Of a DNA stretch of 64,000 nucleotides, positions 8,455 through 17,557 are shown in pieces (the first letter of the stretch is position 1; every line of letters begins with the position of its first letter). The translations under genes and the position numbers were made by a program. Under the pieces are notes generated by a model. The model saw nothing but the letters and a program-made list of their open reading frames with translations. It did no database searches and had not been told where the DNA came from. This stretch comes from Modestobacter italicus. Its GTDB lineage: Bacteria; Actinomycetota; Actinomycetes; Mycobacteriales; Geodermatophilaceae. The DNA is taken from contig NC_017955.1 in assembly GCF_000306785.1 (NCBI RefSeq), positions 868,001-932,000 of the forward strand, written 5' to 3'.

Positions 8455-9485
8455 CACTGCTCCGGCAGGTCGACCAGCAGCCGCCGGCGGGCCGCGTCGG
8501 CCGGCAGCGGGTCTGGCCAGCGGGCCGGCAGGTGGCCCGACCGCGGGCCGTACTCGGCGGCGTACCGCTCGCTGGGCCAGCGGAGCGCGCCGTCGGCGTA
8601 GAGCGGGTTGGGGCGCAGCGGCCCGAGCGGCTCGCCCAGGTCGACCGGGGCCGGGCTGCGCAGGTCACCGGCCACCAGGGCGATCGCCTCGCTGCCGGCC
8701 AGCTCCGCGGCCGGCGCGGGGCGGGGCGCGCGGCGCTCCAGCAGCGAGCGGGTCAGCTCCTCGTCGTCGTAGAGCAGCGTGGCGCCCAGCAGCCGGGCGT
8801 ACTCGTCGGGGGGCAGCGGCGCGCCGTGCGGGTCGGCGACGTGCGCGTGCCCGACGACGACCGTGCCGCCGGGCCCGGCCAGCCGGGCCATCGCGGCAGC
8901 GGCCGCGGCCTTGTCCCGGAAGAAGTAGAAGGCGTCGGTGCAGGTGACGAACGCCGGCCGGCCCACCTGCAGGTCCGGTGCGGTCGTCACGTCGGCGCAC
9001 ACGTACCGGGCGGTCGGGCACACGAAGCGCCGGGCCAGCCAGAGCTTGGCCCAGACGACGTCCAGACCGACCAGGTCGGCGACGCCGCGGCGGGCGAGCT
9101 CGCGCAGCTGCGTGCCGATGCCGCAGGCGACGTCGACCACCGGCCGGTCCCCGGGCCAGTGCTGGCCGAGCAGCGCCAGCCCGGCCAGGTGGGTGGGGTC
9201 GGACCAGCGGTGGGCGAAGTAGTCACCGACCCGGCCCATGCCGAGCAGCTGCATGGCCTCGCGCAGGCTGCCCGCCGCGGGGACCCGCGCCAGCTGCTCG
9301 GCGGGGGGAGCGGGCTCGGTCCACCAGTCGTCGGCGTCGGCGAGCAGCGCCACCCGGGCCCGGTCGACCTGGCCATCGGCGAGCAGGGCGGCGACCCGGG
9401 CCTGCAGCTCCTCCCGCCCGGTGCGGGCGAAGGGGATCCCGTCGACGACCGGCACCCCGGTCGCGGTGACACCGGTGACGCTCAC
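8451..9485 (-). CDS. SAM-dependent methyltransferase-like protein
   Basis: This 344-residue protein has a class I methyltransferase core in its middle: VVDVACGIGTQLREL (motif I) near 120-134 and LVGLDVVWAKLWLARR (motif II), then CADVTTAPD and FVTCTDAFYFF. The roughly 110 residues before the core and 90 after it are not recognised and may form a substrate lid. The start is GTG at 9485 in a GTGA overlap with the HD-like gene. In this operon it could methylate a cyclitol or sugar hydroxyl or amine. A catalytic methyltransferase is likely from motif I, but the target is unknown. Confidence 0.78.
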   Translation of the reverse strand: MSVTGVTATGVPVVDGIPFARTGREELQARVAALLADGQVDRARVALLADADDWWTEPAPPAEQLARVPAAGSLREAMQLLGMGRVGDYFAHRWSDPTHLAGLALLGQHWPGDRPVVDVACGIGTQLRELARRGVADLVGLDVVWAKLWLARRFVCPTARYVCADVTTAPDLQVGRPAFVTCTDAFYFFRDKAAAAAAMARLAGPGGTVVVGHAHVADPHGAPLPPDEYARLLGATLLYDDEELTRSLLERRAPRPAPAAELAGSEAIALVAGDLRSPAPVDLGEPLGPLRPNPLYADGALRWPSERYAAEYGPRSGHLPARWPDPLPADAARRRLLVDLPEQW

Positions 9486-10387
9486 AGCCCCGCCGCCGCC
9501 AGCACGTCCAGGTGGAACGACTGCACCGGCCCGGCGTGCACCAGCTCCAGGTCGTCCAGCGCCTGCGCGGCGGTGAAGGCAGCGGCGCGCGCGTGGTGGT
9601 GCACCTGCAGCACCCGGTCGAGGACGTCGGCGGCGTGGAAGGCCTGCGACTCCGGTGCCACGGCGTCGGCCCGCAGCGCCAGCACCTGCCGCAGCCGGTC
9701 CGCCAGCTCGGCGGGCAGGCCGGCGAGCTCCCGCTCCTCGAGCGTGCCGAGCACCCGGTCCAGCGCGCCGCCCAGCAGCACCTCGCCGGCGAACCCGGCG
9801 TCGGGCAGCACGACGTTGTGCAGGTGGTGCGCCATCCCGACCAGGAACGGCGGCACCGGGTCGGCGCCCAGCGCGGGGGCGAGCAGGCAGCCGTAGACGG
9901 CCACGGTGAGGCAGTGGTCGCCGTGGCTCTCCGGCGGCTCGACGATGACCCGCGGCTTGCCCGGGCTGGTGGCCCCGGCCCGCGGCTGCGCGTTCAGCGC
10001 CACCGCCAGCGACGGCGGGGGACCGGCCGGCCGCACCGCGGGCAGCGCCGCCCGCAGCCGGTCGGCCAGCTCCGCGTCGAGGGGCCCGGCGACCTCGTCG
10101 AAGGCGCGCCGCAGCACCGCCTGCGCCTCGTCGTCGGACAGCCCGGCCGCCGTCAGCACCGGGGCGTCGATCCCGGCCAGCCGGGCCCGGGCCACCGCCG
10201 CCGCGGTCTCCGACAGCGCCACCGCCTCGGCGTCCTCGCCCTCGAGCAGCCGGGCCCAGGCGCGGCCGAACGCCTGCTCGGCCAGCGAGCCGGGTGCCGC
10301 GGCCGTGCGGACGCGCTTGGCGTCACCGATCTCGGCGAGCAGGGGTCGCAGCGCCCCGAGGGGGGAGAGGTCGGTCGTCGTCGTCAC
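9482..10387 (-). CDS. HD-domain-like protein of unknown function
   Basis: This is a 301-residue protein. The first half is Ala/Leu-rich helical sequence. The second half reads like an HD-type phosphohydrolase: PPESHGDHCLTVAVYG, VGMAHHLHN and AFHAADVLDR, which correspond in order to His, His-Asp and Asp of the HD superfamily. The usual HD pair is HH here (AHHLHN), so metal binding may differ. The chosen GTG at 10387 overlaps the stop of the synthase gene (GTGA); a longer open frame to 10609 lies inside the upstream gene and has a poor composition. By position it could be the phosphatase that follows inositol-3-phosphate synthase, but this is only inference. Confidence 0.6.
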   Translation of the reverse strand: MTTTTDLSPLGALRPLLAEIGDAKRVRTAAAPGSLAEQAFGRAWARLLEGEDAEAVALSETAAAVARARLAGIDAPVLTAAGLSDDEAQAVLRRAFDEVAGPLDAELADRLRAALPAVRPAGPPPSLAVALNAQPRAGATSPGKPRVIVEPPESHGDHCLTVAVYGCLLAPALGADPVPPFLVGMAHHLHNVVLPDAGFAGEVLLGGALDRVLGTLEERELAGLPAELADRLRQVLALRADAVAPESQAFHAADVLDRVLQVHHHARAAAFTAAQALDDLELVHAGPVQSFHLDVLAAAGL

Positions 10388-11619
10388 CGGGGGCCGGGGA
10401 CGACGACGCTCCCGCCGGCCAGCCAGTCCATCAGCTCGGACTCCTGGCGGTGCAGCGCGTGCTCGGGGGTGCTGCCGTCGGCGGTGATCGGGGCCTTGAA
10501 GAACCAGCCGAGGTGCCGCTGCACGCCACCCTCCCCGCGCTGCTGGGCGAGGTCGACCAGCCGGACGATCTCGACGGCCAGCGGGGCGGCCAGGATCGAG
10601 TCCCGGCACTGGAAGTCGACCTTGATCTGCATGCGCTGGCCGAGGAAGCCGACCAGGTCGATGGCGTCCCAGGCCTCCTTCTGGTCACCGCGGGGGCGGT
10701 AGTAGTCGATCCGGACGACGTGGTCCTCGACGGGGTAGCCGAGGATCGAGTCGAGCACCTTGGCCTTGGTCTGCAGCTTGCTCTCCAGCGACGCCGGGTC
10801 GTCGAGCGCGAGCCCGTCCCGGTTGCCGAGGATGTTGGTGGAGTACCAGCCCTCGACGGTGAGCGCGCGGCTGCGGAAGGCCGGGGCCAGCACCGTCTTC
10901 ATCATCGTCTGGCCGGTCTTGCCGTCCTTGCCCGCGATCGGTACGCCGCGCTGCTCGGCCAGCTGCACCAGCGCCGGGACGTCGGCCGAGAGGGAGGGGG
11001 TGAAGTTGGCGTAGCCGACGCCCTCGGTGATCGCGGCGTACGCGTAGACCATCGACGGGGTGATCGCCCGGTCGTCGGCGTCCAGGCCGGCCTCGAACGC
11101 CTCGGGCGTCTGCAGGCAGGCCGCCGCCGGGTCGGGCCAGCGCTCGGTCGAGGCCAGGTTGAGCAGCACCAGCCCGTCGAGCTGCTGCTCCTCGCGGAAG
11201 CGGCGCAGGTCGGCGCGGACGGCGTCGACCTGGGCGCGGCGGCCCTCGGCGAGCACCACGTTGCCGCCGGTGACGTTGCGGCAGAAGTCGGCGTCGCCGG
11301 CGGCGGGCCAGGGCGTGATGGTCGACAGCAGCGGCTCGGCCTGCTGCAGCTGGCGGAGGTCGAGCACGCCGTGCTGCTCGGCGGCCTTGTACAGGTCCGA
11401 ACCGTCCAGGTCCCAACCGCCGACGACCAGCTCGTCGTAGCCGACGAGGCCGGTGGCCTCCTCCAGGGACGCGCCGCCGACGGTCAGCCCGGCGAGGGGG
11501 AGACCGTCGGCGCCGACGGCGCCCAGCCGCAGCAGCTCCAGCCCGGCGACCGCGGTGGTCGCCACGGCACCCCCGAGCCCGACGATGGCCGTTCCGACCC
11601 GACGTGGTGAGTGCGACAC
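10384..11619 (-). CDS. Inositol-3-phosphate synthase family protein
   Basis: This 411-residue protein matches NAD-dependent myo-inositol-1-phosphate synthases: TAIVGLGGAVATTAVAGLEL (NAD site), NLASTE near the middle, GKDGKTGQTMMK with the catalytic lysines, and SILGYPVEDHVVRIDYYRP, QIKVDFQCRDSILAAPL near the end. The reaction converts glucose 6-phosphate to inositol 3-phosphate. GTG at 11619 is chosen because GAGGAG lies seven bases upstream. It is the promoter-proximal gene of the ten-gene block, which suggests inositol phosphate is the starting material. Actinobacteria normally have another housekeeping copy; whether this one is the main enzyme cannot be told here. Confidence 0.9.
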   Translation of the reverse strand: MSHSPRRVGTAIVGLGGAVATTAVAGLELLRLGAVGADGLPLAGLTVGGASLEEATGLVGYDELVVGGWDLDGSDLYKAAEQHGVLDLRQLQQAEPLLSTITPWPAAGDADFCRNVTGGNVVLAEGRRAQVDAVRADLRRFREEQQLDGLVLLNLASTERWPDPAAACLQTPEAFEAGLDADDRAITPSMVYAYAAITEGVGYANFTPSLSADVPALVQLAEQRGVPIAGKDGKTGQTMMKTVLAPAFRSRALTVEGWYSTNILGNRDGLALDDPASLESKLQTKAKVLDSILGYPVEDHVVRIDYYRPRGDQKEAWDAIDLVGFLGQRMQIKVDFQCRDSILAAPLAVEIVRLVDLAQQRGEGGVQRHLGWFFKAPITADGSTPEHALHRQESELMDWLAGGSVVVPGPR

Positions 11620-11740
11620 AGGTGCTCCTCGAACTCCGTGCCCGGGGCTTGCCACCCGGACCTGGGTCGAGCCTCACACGGACAAGCGGATTGCGCGACC
11701 AGAAGATGGCGTGCGATCTACTGATCCCGCGGGTTCCGCC
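11620..11740. other. Intergenic region upstream of the ten-gene operon
   Basis: These 121 bases separate the serC stop from the first gene of the operon; both genes are on the minus strand. The region should hold the operon promoter and the serC terminator, but I see no convincing -35/-10 pair and no strong hairpin. The only clear signal is the GAGGAG ribosome-binding site next to 11619. Confidence 0.4.
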
Positions 11741-12868
<1,128 letters not shown>

Positions 12869-12875
12869 TCAGGTC

Positions 12876-12941
12876 TTTGTGGCCCCCTGCAGGGTCCCGC
12901 CCCGAGCCTGCGAGGGGTGGGGGGCAGGGGGTCCTTGATCA
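12876..12941 (-). repeat. Stop-anchored hairpin repeat, copy C (citrate synthase 3' end)
   Basis: Read on the minus strand the element begins at the citrate synthase stop (TGA, then TCAAGGACCCC). The outer arms GGACCCCCTGC and GCAGGGGGCC pair, and an inner stem pairs CCCC with GGGG around the loop TCGCAGGCTC. It is one of four copies with the same layout (others at 14869-14943, 20511-20583 and 50066-50129). A transcription-termination or RNA-stability role is inferred from its place. Confidence 0.75.
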
Positions 12942-14069
12942 CGCGGGAGTGGCCTCGGTGATGGCCTTGGTGGTGATGGTGTCCCAGCCCTCGACGTCCT
13001 CGGGCCGACGCGGGTCGGGGCCGACGTACCGCGCGGAGGGGCGCACCAGCCGGCCGGTGTTCTTCTGCTCCAAGATGTGCGCGCACCACCCGGCGGTGCG
13101 GGCGCAGCTGAACATCGAGGTGAACAGGTGGCTGGGCACCTCGGCGAAGTCCAGCACGATCGCGGCCCAGAACTCGACGTTGGTCTCGATCGGGCGGTCC
13201 GGGCGGCGCTCGCGGAGCTCGGTCAGCGCGGCCTGCTCCAGCGCGCGGGCGGCCTCGAACCGGGGGGCGCCCAGCTCCTCGGCGGCGCGGCGGAGCACCC
13301 GTGCGCGGGGGTCCTCGGCGCGGTAGACGCGGTGGCCGAAGCCCATCAGCCGATCGCCCTTGTCGAGCAGGTCCTTGACGTACCGCGTCGCGTCGCCGGA
13401 GGCCTCGACGCCGTCGAGCATGTGCAGCACCCGGGACGGCGCACCGCCGTGCAGCGGGCCGGACATGGCGCCGATCGCGCCGGAGAGCGAGGCGGCGACG
13501 TCGGCACCGGTGGAGGCGATGACCCGGGCGGTGAACGTGGAGGCGTTCATGCCGTGCTCGGCGGCTGAGGTCCAGTAGGCGTCGACGGCGGCGACGTGCC
13601 GCGGGTCGGGCTCGCCGCGCCAGCGCACCATGAACCGCTCGACGATCGTGCCGGCCTCGTCGACCCGCGCCTGCGGGACGGCCGGGACGCCCGTGCCGCG
13701 CGCGGACTGCGCGACGAAGGACAGCGCCGTCACCGCGGACCGGGCCAGGTCGTCGCGGGCCTGCTCGGCGGAGATGTCCAGCAGCGGGCGCAGGCCCCAG
13801 ATCGGGGCGAGCATCGCCAGCGCCGCCTGCACGTCGACCCGTACGTCACCGGTGTGCACCGGGACGGGGAACGGCTCGGCCGGCGGCAGGCCGGGCCCGA
13901 ACGCGCCGTCGACCAGCAGCGCCCACACGTTGCCGAAGGTGACCGTGCCGACGAGGTCCTCGATGTCGACGCCGCGGTAGCGCAGCGCGCCGCCGTCCTT
14001 GTCCGGCTCCGCGATGGTGGTCTCGAAGGCGACGACGCCTTCCAGCCCGGGGACGAAGTCGTCAGCCAT
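12939..14069 (-). CDS. citA: Citrate synthase (second-type, CitA-like)
   Basis: This 376-residue protein condenses acetyl-CoA and oxaloacetate. Active-site landmarks are AAEHGMNAST (His), SGPLHGGAPSRV (His), GFGHRVYRAEDPRA and the Arg-rich SARYVGP near the end. ATG at 14069 is chosen because GAGGAG precedes it; a longer open frame upstream to 14243 has an unlikely composition. The length and sequence resemble the shorter actinobacterial citrate synthase 2 rather than the 430-residue hexameric type. The gene diverges from pdxH and precedes serC, a gene order known from other actinobacteria. The stop codon lies at the edge of a hairpin repeat. Confidence 0.92.
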   Translation of the reverse strand: MADDFVPGLEGVVAFETTIAEPDKDGGALRYRGVDIEDLVGTVTFGNVWALLVDGAFGPGLPPAEPFPVPVHTGDVRVDVQAALAMLAPIWGLRPLLDISAEQARDDLARSAVTALSFVAQSARGTGVPAVPQARVDEAGTIVERFMVRWRGEPDPRHVAAVDAYWTSAAEHGMNASTFTARVIASTGADVAASLSGAIGAMSGPLHGGAPSRVLHMLDGVEASGDATRYVKDLLDKGDRLMGFGHRVYRAEDPRARVLRRAAEELGAPRFEAARALEQAALTELRERRPDRPIETNVEFWAAIVLDFAEVPSHLFTSMFSCARTAGWCAHILEQKNTGRLVRPSARYVGPDPRRPEDVEGWDTITTKAITEATPA

Positions 14070-14128
14070 CTCGCATGCTCCTCTGCGCGCGGGTGGGGAC
14101 GGCGCTGGACCAGCGCTCGACGAGGCAC

Positions 14129-14158
14129 AACCTAGGCGGTCCGGGGCGGGCCGGTGAA
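14129..14158 (-). promoter_or_regulatory. Putative promoter of the citrate synthase gene
   Basis: On the minus strand, TTCACC (14158-14153) and TAGGTT (14134-14129) are separated by 18 bases, a fair match to a housekeeping actinobacterial promoter. It lies about 60 bases before the ATG. No experimental support is available from sequence alone. Confidence 0.35.
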
Positions 14159-14223
14159 CCCGGGCAGCGCCGGTGTCCACGGTCACACGGCGGCGCCCGG
14201 CGCCGCGGTGACAGCATGAGGAG

Positions 14224-14871
14224 GTGCCCGACCTGATCCGCATGCGCAGGGACTACGACGACGGCGCCTTCGGGGAGGACGGTCTCGCCCCCACCTGGCT
14301 CGAGCAGTTCGACCGGTGGTTCGCCGACGCCGTGGCCGCCGACCTCCCCGAGCCCAACGCGATGGTGGTGGCCACCGCCGACGCCGACGGCGCTCCCGAC
14401 GCCCGCGTCGTGCTGATGAAGGGCTACGACGTCAGCGGGTTCGTCTTCGGCACCAACTACGCCTCGGCCAAGGGCGCGCAGCTGGCGGTGAACCCGCGGG
14501 CGGCGCTGGTGTTCCCCTGGCACGCCCAGCAGCGCCAGGTGCGGGTCAACGGCACCGTGGAACGCATCGGCGACACCGCCTCCGACCTGCTCTGGGACCC
14601 CCGGCCCCGGGGCTCGCAGCTGGCCGCCGCCGCCTCGATCCAGTCGACGGTGGTCGAGTCGCGCGAGCTGCTGCGCACCCGGGTGACCGAGCTGGACGCG
14701 CAGACCCCGCCCGGGCAGCTGCCCCGGCCGGTGAACTGGGGCGGGTACCGGGTGCTCCCCGAGCGGGTGGAGTTCTGGCAGGGCGGTCACGACCGGCTGC
14801 ACGACCGGCTGGTGTTCGTCCGCGACGACGAGGAAGGCGGCGGCTGGGTCGTGCAGCGCCTCGCCCCATGA
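14224..14871 (+). CDS. pdxH: Pyridoxamine 5'-phosphate oxidase
   Basis: This FMN enzyme oxidises pyridoxine or pyridoxamine phosphate to pyridoxal phosphate. It is about 215 residues with RVVLMKGYDVSGFVFGTNY, FPWHAQQRQVRV, the RGSQLAAAASIQS motif, and the C-terminal GGYRVLPERVEFWQGG with RLHDR, all typical. The start is uncertain: GTG at 14224 directly abuts GAGGAG, so the in-frame ATG at 14242 is an alternative. It diverges from the citrate synthase gene. The stop overlaps the ATG of the exporter gene (ATGA), inside a hairpin repeat. Confidence 0.94.
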   Translation: MPDLIRMRRDYDDGAFGEDGLAPTWLEQFDRWFADAVAADLPEPNAMVVATADADGAPDARVVLMKGYDVSGFVFGTNYASAKGAQLAVNPRAALVFPWHAQQRQVRVNGTVERIGDTASDLLWDPRPRGSQLAAAASIQSTVVESRELLRTRVTELDAQTPPGQLPRPVNWGGYRVLPERVEFWQGGHDRLHDRLVFVRDDEEGGGWVVQRLAP

Positions 14872-16292
14872 ACGACCCCGTCGCCCCCCACGACTCGCAC
14901 GCTCGCCGTGGGCCCCTGCGACGGGGCCGTTCCAGCACGTCACCCCCGCTGACGCCCGTCGACCCGGTCGAGGGGGGCGGGCCGGTCGAGGAGCCGCAGC
15001 CGGCCCGGCGCCGCAGCTGGGCGATCGACACCTCGCCGCTGCGCAACCGCGCCTACCGGCGGGTGTTCGGCGGCGTCACGGTCACCATGCTCGGCCAGCA
15101 GATGACGCTCGTCGCCGTCCCGTACCAGGTCTACGAGCTGACCGGCTCCTCGCTGATGGTCGGCCTGACGTCGGTCGTCGCGCTGGTGCCGCTGGTCGTG
15201 TTCGGCCTGCTCGGCGGGGCGATCGCGGACGCGATGGACCGGCGCACGCTGATGCTGGTCACCTCCGTCGGCGCCGCGGTCACCAGCGCGCTGCTCGCGG
15301 TGCAGGCGCTGCTGCCCGGCGACGGCCACGTGGCCGTGCTGTGGGTGCTGGCGGCGGCGGTGTCGGCGTTCGCCGCGGTGAACCAGCCTGCCCGCAGCGC
15401 GGTGATCCCGGCGCTGGTCGGGCCCGAGGGCGTGGCGGCCGCGAACGCGCTGGCGATGACCGTCCGGCAGGCCGGGGTGATCGTCGGTCCGCTGCTGGCC
15501 GGGCTGCTGATCGGCGTCGGCGACCTGTCCGTCCTCTACACGATCGACGCGCTGGGCTTCCTCGCCGCGGTCCTGCTGCTGCGCGGCCTGCCGCCGCTGC
15601 CGCCCGGCGGCGTCACCACGGGCCCGCTCAGGCTGGGCGCGGCCGTGCGCGGGGTCGGCGAGGGCTTCGCGTTCCTGCGCACCCAGCCGGTGCTGCTGAT
15701 GACCTTCGTCGTCGACGTCATCGCGATGCTGTTCGCCTGGCCGCAGGCGGTGTTCCCGGAGCTGTCGGTGACCACCTACGGCGGGGACGCCAACAGCCTG
15801 GGCTGGCTGTTCGCCGGGGTGTCGATCGGGTCGCTGCTGATGGGGCTGAGCTCGGGCTGGGTCAGCCGGGTCGACCGGCAGGGCGCCGTCGTGCTGGCCG
15901 CCATCGCGGTGTGGGGCGTGGCGATCATCGGGTTCGGGCTGGCCTCGACGCTGTGGCTGGCGGTGCTGTGCCTGGCGGTCGCCGGTGCCGGGGACATGGT
16001 CAGCGCGGTGCTCCGCACGTCGATGCTGCAGAGCGCCGCGCCGGACGAGATGCGCGGCCGGATGCAGGGCGTGTTCATCGTCGTCGTGGCCGGCGGGCCG
16101 CGGCTGGGCGACCTGCGCGCCGGCGTGCTGGCCAGCTCGGTCGGCGTCAGCGCGGCGATGGTGTCCGGCGGTGTGGTGATCATCGTGGCGATGCTGCTGG
16201 TCGCCGTCCTGGTGCCGTCGTTCTGGCTGTTCCGCGCCTCGCGGGCCGAGGAGCTCGCCGAGTCCGCCCGCCGGAGGATGGCCGGGAGCTGA
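14868..16292 (+). CDS. MFS transporter, EntS-like exporter
   Basis: This 474-residue major facilitator has about twelve hydrophobic segments. Typical signals are SWAIDTSPLRNRAYRRVF before the first helix, GGAIADAMDRRTLM (the loop 2-3 motif A equivalent), and NQPARSAVIPALVG, found in EntS-type exporters of siderophores and drugs. ATG at 14868 overlaps the pdxH stop, but then the first 25 residues come from the hairpin repeat and look unlike protein. I see no better ATG or GTG before the conserved segment, so the true N-terminus is uncertain. The substrate is unknown. Confidence 0.85.
   Translation: MNDPVAPHDSHARRGPLRRGRSSTSPPLTPVDPVEGGGPVEEPQPARRRSWAIDTSPLRNRAYRRVFGGVTVTMLGQQMTLVAVPYQVYELTGSSLMVGLTSVVALVPLVVFGLLGGAIADAMDRRTLMLVTSVGAAVTSALLAVQALLPGDGHVAVLWVLAAAVSAFAAVNQPARSAVIPALVGPEGVAAANALAMTVRQAGVIVGPLLAGLLIGVGDLSVLYTIDALGFLAAVLLLRGLPPLPPGGVTTGPLRLGAAVRGVGEGFAFLRTQPVLLMTFVVDVIAMLFAWPQAVFPELSVTTYGGDANSLGWLFAGVSIGSLLMGLSSGWVSRVDRQGAVVLAAIAVWGVAIIGFGLASTLWLAVLCLAVAGAGDMVSAVLRTSMLQSAAPDEMRGRMQGVFIVVVAGGPRLGDLRAGVLASSVGVSAAMVSGGVVIIVAMLLVAVLVPSFWLFRASRAEELAESARRRMAGS
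14869..14943 (+). repeat. Stop-anchored hairpin repeat, copy B (pdxH 3' end)
   Basis: The element starts at the pdxH stop (TGA, ACGACCCCGTCGC) and runs to GCGACGGGGCCGTTCCA. The outer arms GACCCCGTCGC and GCGACGGGGCC pair, and an inner stem pairs CCCACG with CGTGGG. This copy also lies inside the reading frame of the exporter gene that starts one base before the stop, so it would encode that protein's first 25 or so residues. Confidence 0.75.
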
Positions 16293-16334
16293 TCGTTGGC
16301 GCTTGCACCCGGGGTCGGCGGGTAGCGGGAGGGC

Positions 16335-17516
16335 ATGGCTCTCCCGAAGGTCCTCGTGTTGGTGCTCGCCGGTGGCAAGGGCAGTCGTCTGGAGCTGCTG
16401 ACCGAGACCCGGGCCAAGCCCGCCGTCCCGTTCGCCGGGGTGTACCGGCTCATCGACTTCCCGCTGTCCAACTGCGAGCACTCCGGCATCGCCGACGTCT
16501 GGGTGTCGGTGCAGTACCAGCCGCAGTCGGTGAACGAGCACCTGGCCAACGGCCGCCCGTGGGACCTGGACCGGACCACCGGCGGGCTGATGATGCTCAC
16601 GCCGTTCCAGGGCAGCGAGCGCGGCGGCTGGACCGAGGGCACCGCCGACGGGCTGTGGCGGCAGTCGGAGCTCATCCGGCAGTTCGACCCGGACGCGCTG
16701 GTCGTGGTCAGCTCCGACGCGGTCTACAAGCTGGACTACCGCGAGGTCGTCGACGCGCACCTGGCCTCGGGGGCGGAGGTCACGATGGTGACCACCGAGG
16801 TCGACGCGGACGACGCGTCGCGCTACGGGATCGTCGTCGTCGGTGACGACGGGCAGGTGACCGACTACGCCTACAAGCCCGACGAGCCGGCGAGCACCAC
16901 GGCCACCAACGAGGTCTTCGTGTTCTCGCCGACGGCGACCCTCGACCGGCTGCAGGCGCTGAAGGACCAGGTCGGGGACGACGGACTGGAGGACCTCGGC
17001 AACCACCTGCTGCCCGCGCAGACCAAGGACGGCCTCGCCCGGGCGTACCGGCTGGAGGGCTACTGGCGGGACGTCGGCACGGTCGAGTCCTACTGGCAGG
17101 CGCACCGCGACTTCCTGTCCGCGGACCCGCCCATCGACCTCGACGAGCTCGACTGGCCGATCCACACCCGCGGCGGGCGGCACAGCGCGGCCCGGGTGCT
17201 CGACGACGGGCAGATCGAGAACAGCCTGCTCTCCGGCGGGACCCGGGTCTCGGGCAACGTCCGGGGCTCGGTGCTGTCGCCCGGGGTGGTCGTCGAGGCG
17301 GGCGCCACGGTCCAGGACTCGGTGCTGCTGCCCGGCGTCCACGTGCGCGCGGGCGCGACGGTGACCCGCGCCGTCCTGGACGACAACGTGGTGGTCGGCG
17401 CCGGCGCGACGGTCGGCGGGGACGGCGACATCACCCTGGTCGGCCGGGAGGCGACGGTGCCCGACGGCGGCCAGGTCCCCGCCGGCGGCCGCCTCCCCGA
17501 GCCCGAGCGCGACTGA
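16335..17516 (+). CDS. glgC: Glucose-1-phosphate adenylyltransferase-type nucleotidyltransferase
   Basis: This 393-residue protein makes ADP-glucose for glycogen or trehalose-type pathways. The signature VLAGGKGSRLELLTETRAKP opens the nucleotidyltransferase domain; AVPFAGVYRLIDFPLSNC, GTADGLWRQ, the SSDAVYKLDY metal/sugar region and EGYWRDVGTVESYW follow. The last 100 residues form a hexapeptide beta-helix. GGGAGG sits four bases before ATG 16335. The N-terminal motif is slightly unusual in having ELLTETRAKP rather than PLTDRRAKP. It is followed by a strong hairpin facing the convergent udgX gene. Confidence 0.93.
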   Translation: MALPKVLVLVLAGGKGSRLELLTETRAKPAVPFAGVYRLIDFPLSNCEHSGIADVWVSVQYQPQSVNEHLANGRPWDLDRTTGGLMMLTPFQGSERGGWTEGTADGLWRQSELIRQFDPDALVVVSSDAVYKLDYREVVDAHLASGAEVTMVTTEVDADDASRYGIVVVGDDGQVTDYAYKPDEPASTTATNEVFVFSPTATLDRLQALKDQVGDDGLEDLGNHLLPAQTKDGLARAYRLEGYWRDVGTVESYWQAHRDFLSADPPIDLDELDWPIHTRGGRHSAARVLDDGQIENSLLSGGTRVSGNVRGSVLSPGVVVEAGATVQDSVLLPGVHVRAGATVTRAVLDDNVVVGAGATVGGDGDITLVGREATVPDGGQVPAGGRLPEPERD

Positions 17517-17517
17517 C

Positions 17518-17557
17518 CGCCTGAGGGGCAGAAGTGGCCACTCCTGCCCCTCAGGCG
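17518..17557. terminator. Bidirectional terminator between glgC and udgX
   Basis: A perfect 14-bp stem, CGCCTGAGGGGCAG paired with CTGCCCCTCAGGCG, encloses a loop containing the palindrome AGTGGCCACT. It lies between convergent genes and contains the udgX stop codon. A bidirectional terminator is the natural reading. Confidence 0.7.

Noticed and set aside
14940-17342. 800-residue antisense frame over the exporter and glgC
   Set aside because: Arg/Gly/Asp-rich composition, no domain, and full overlap with two well-supported genes.
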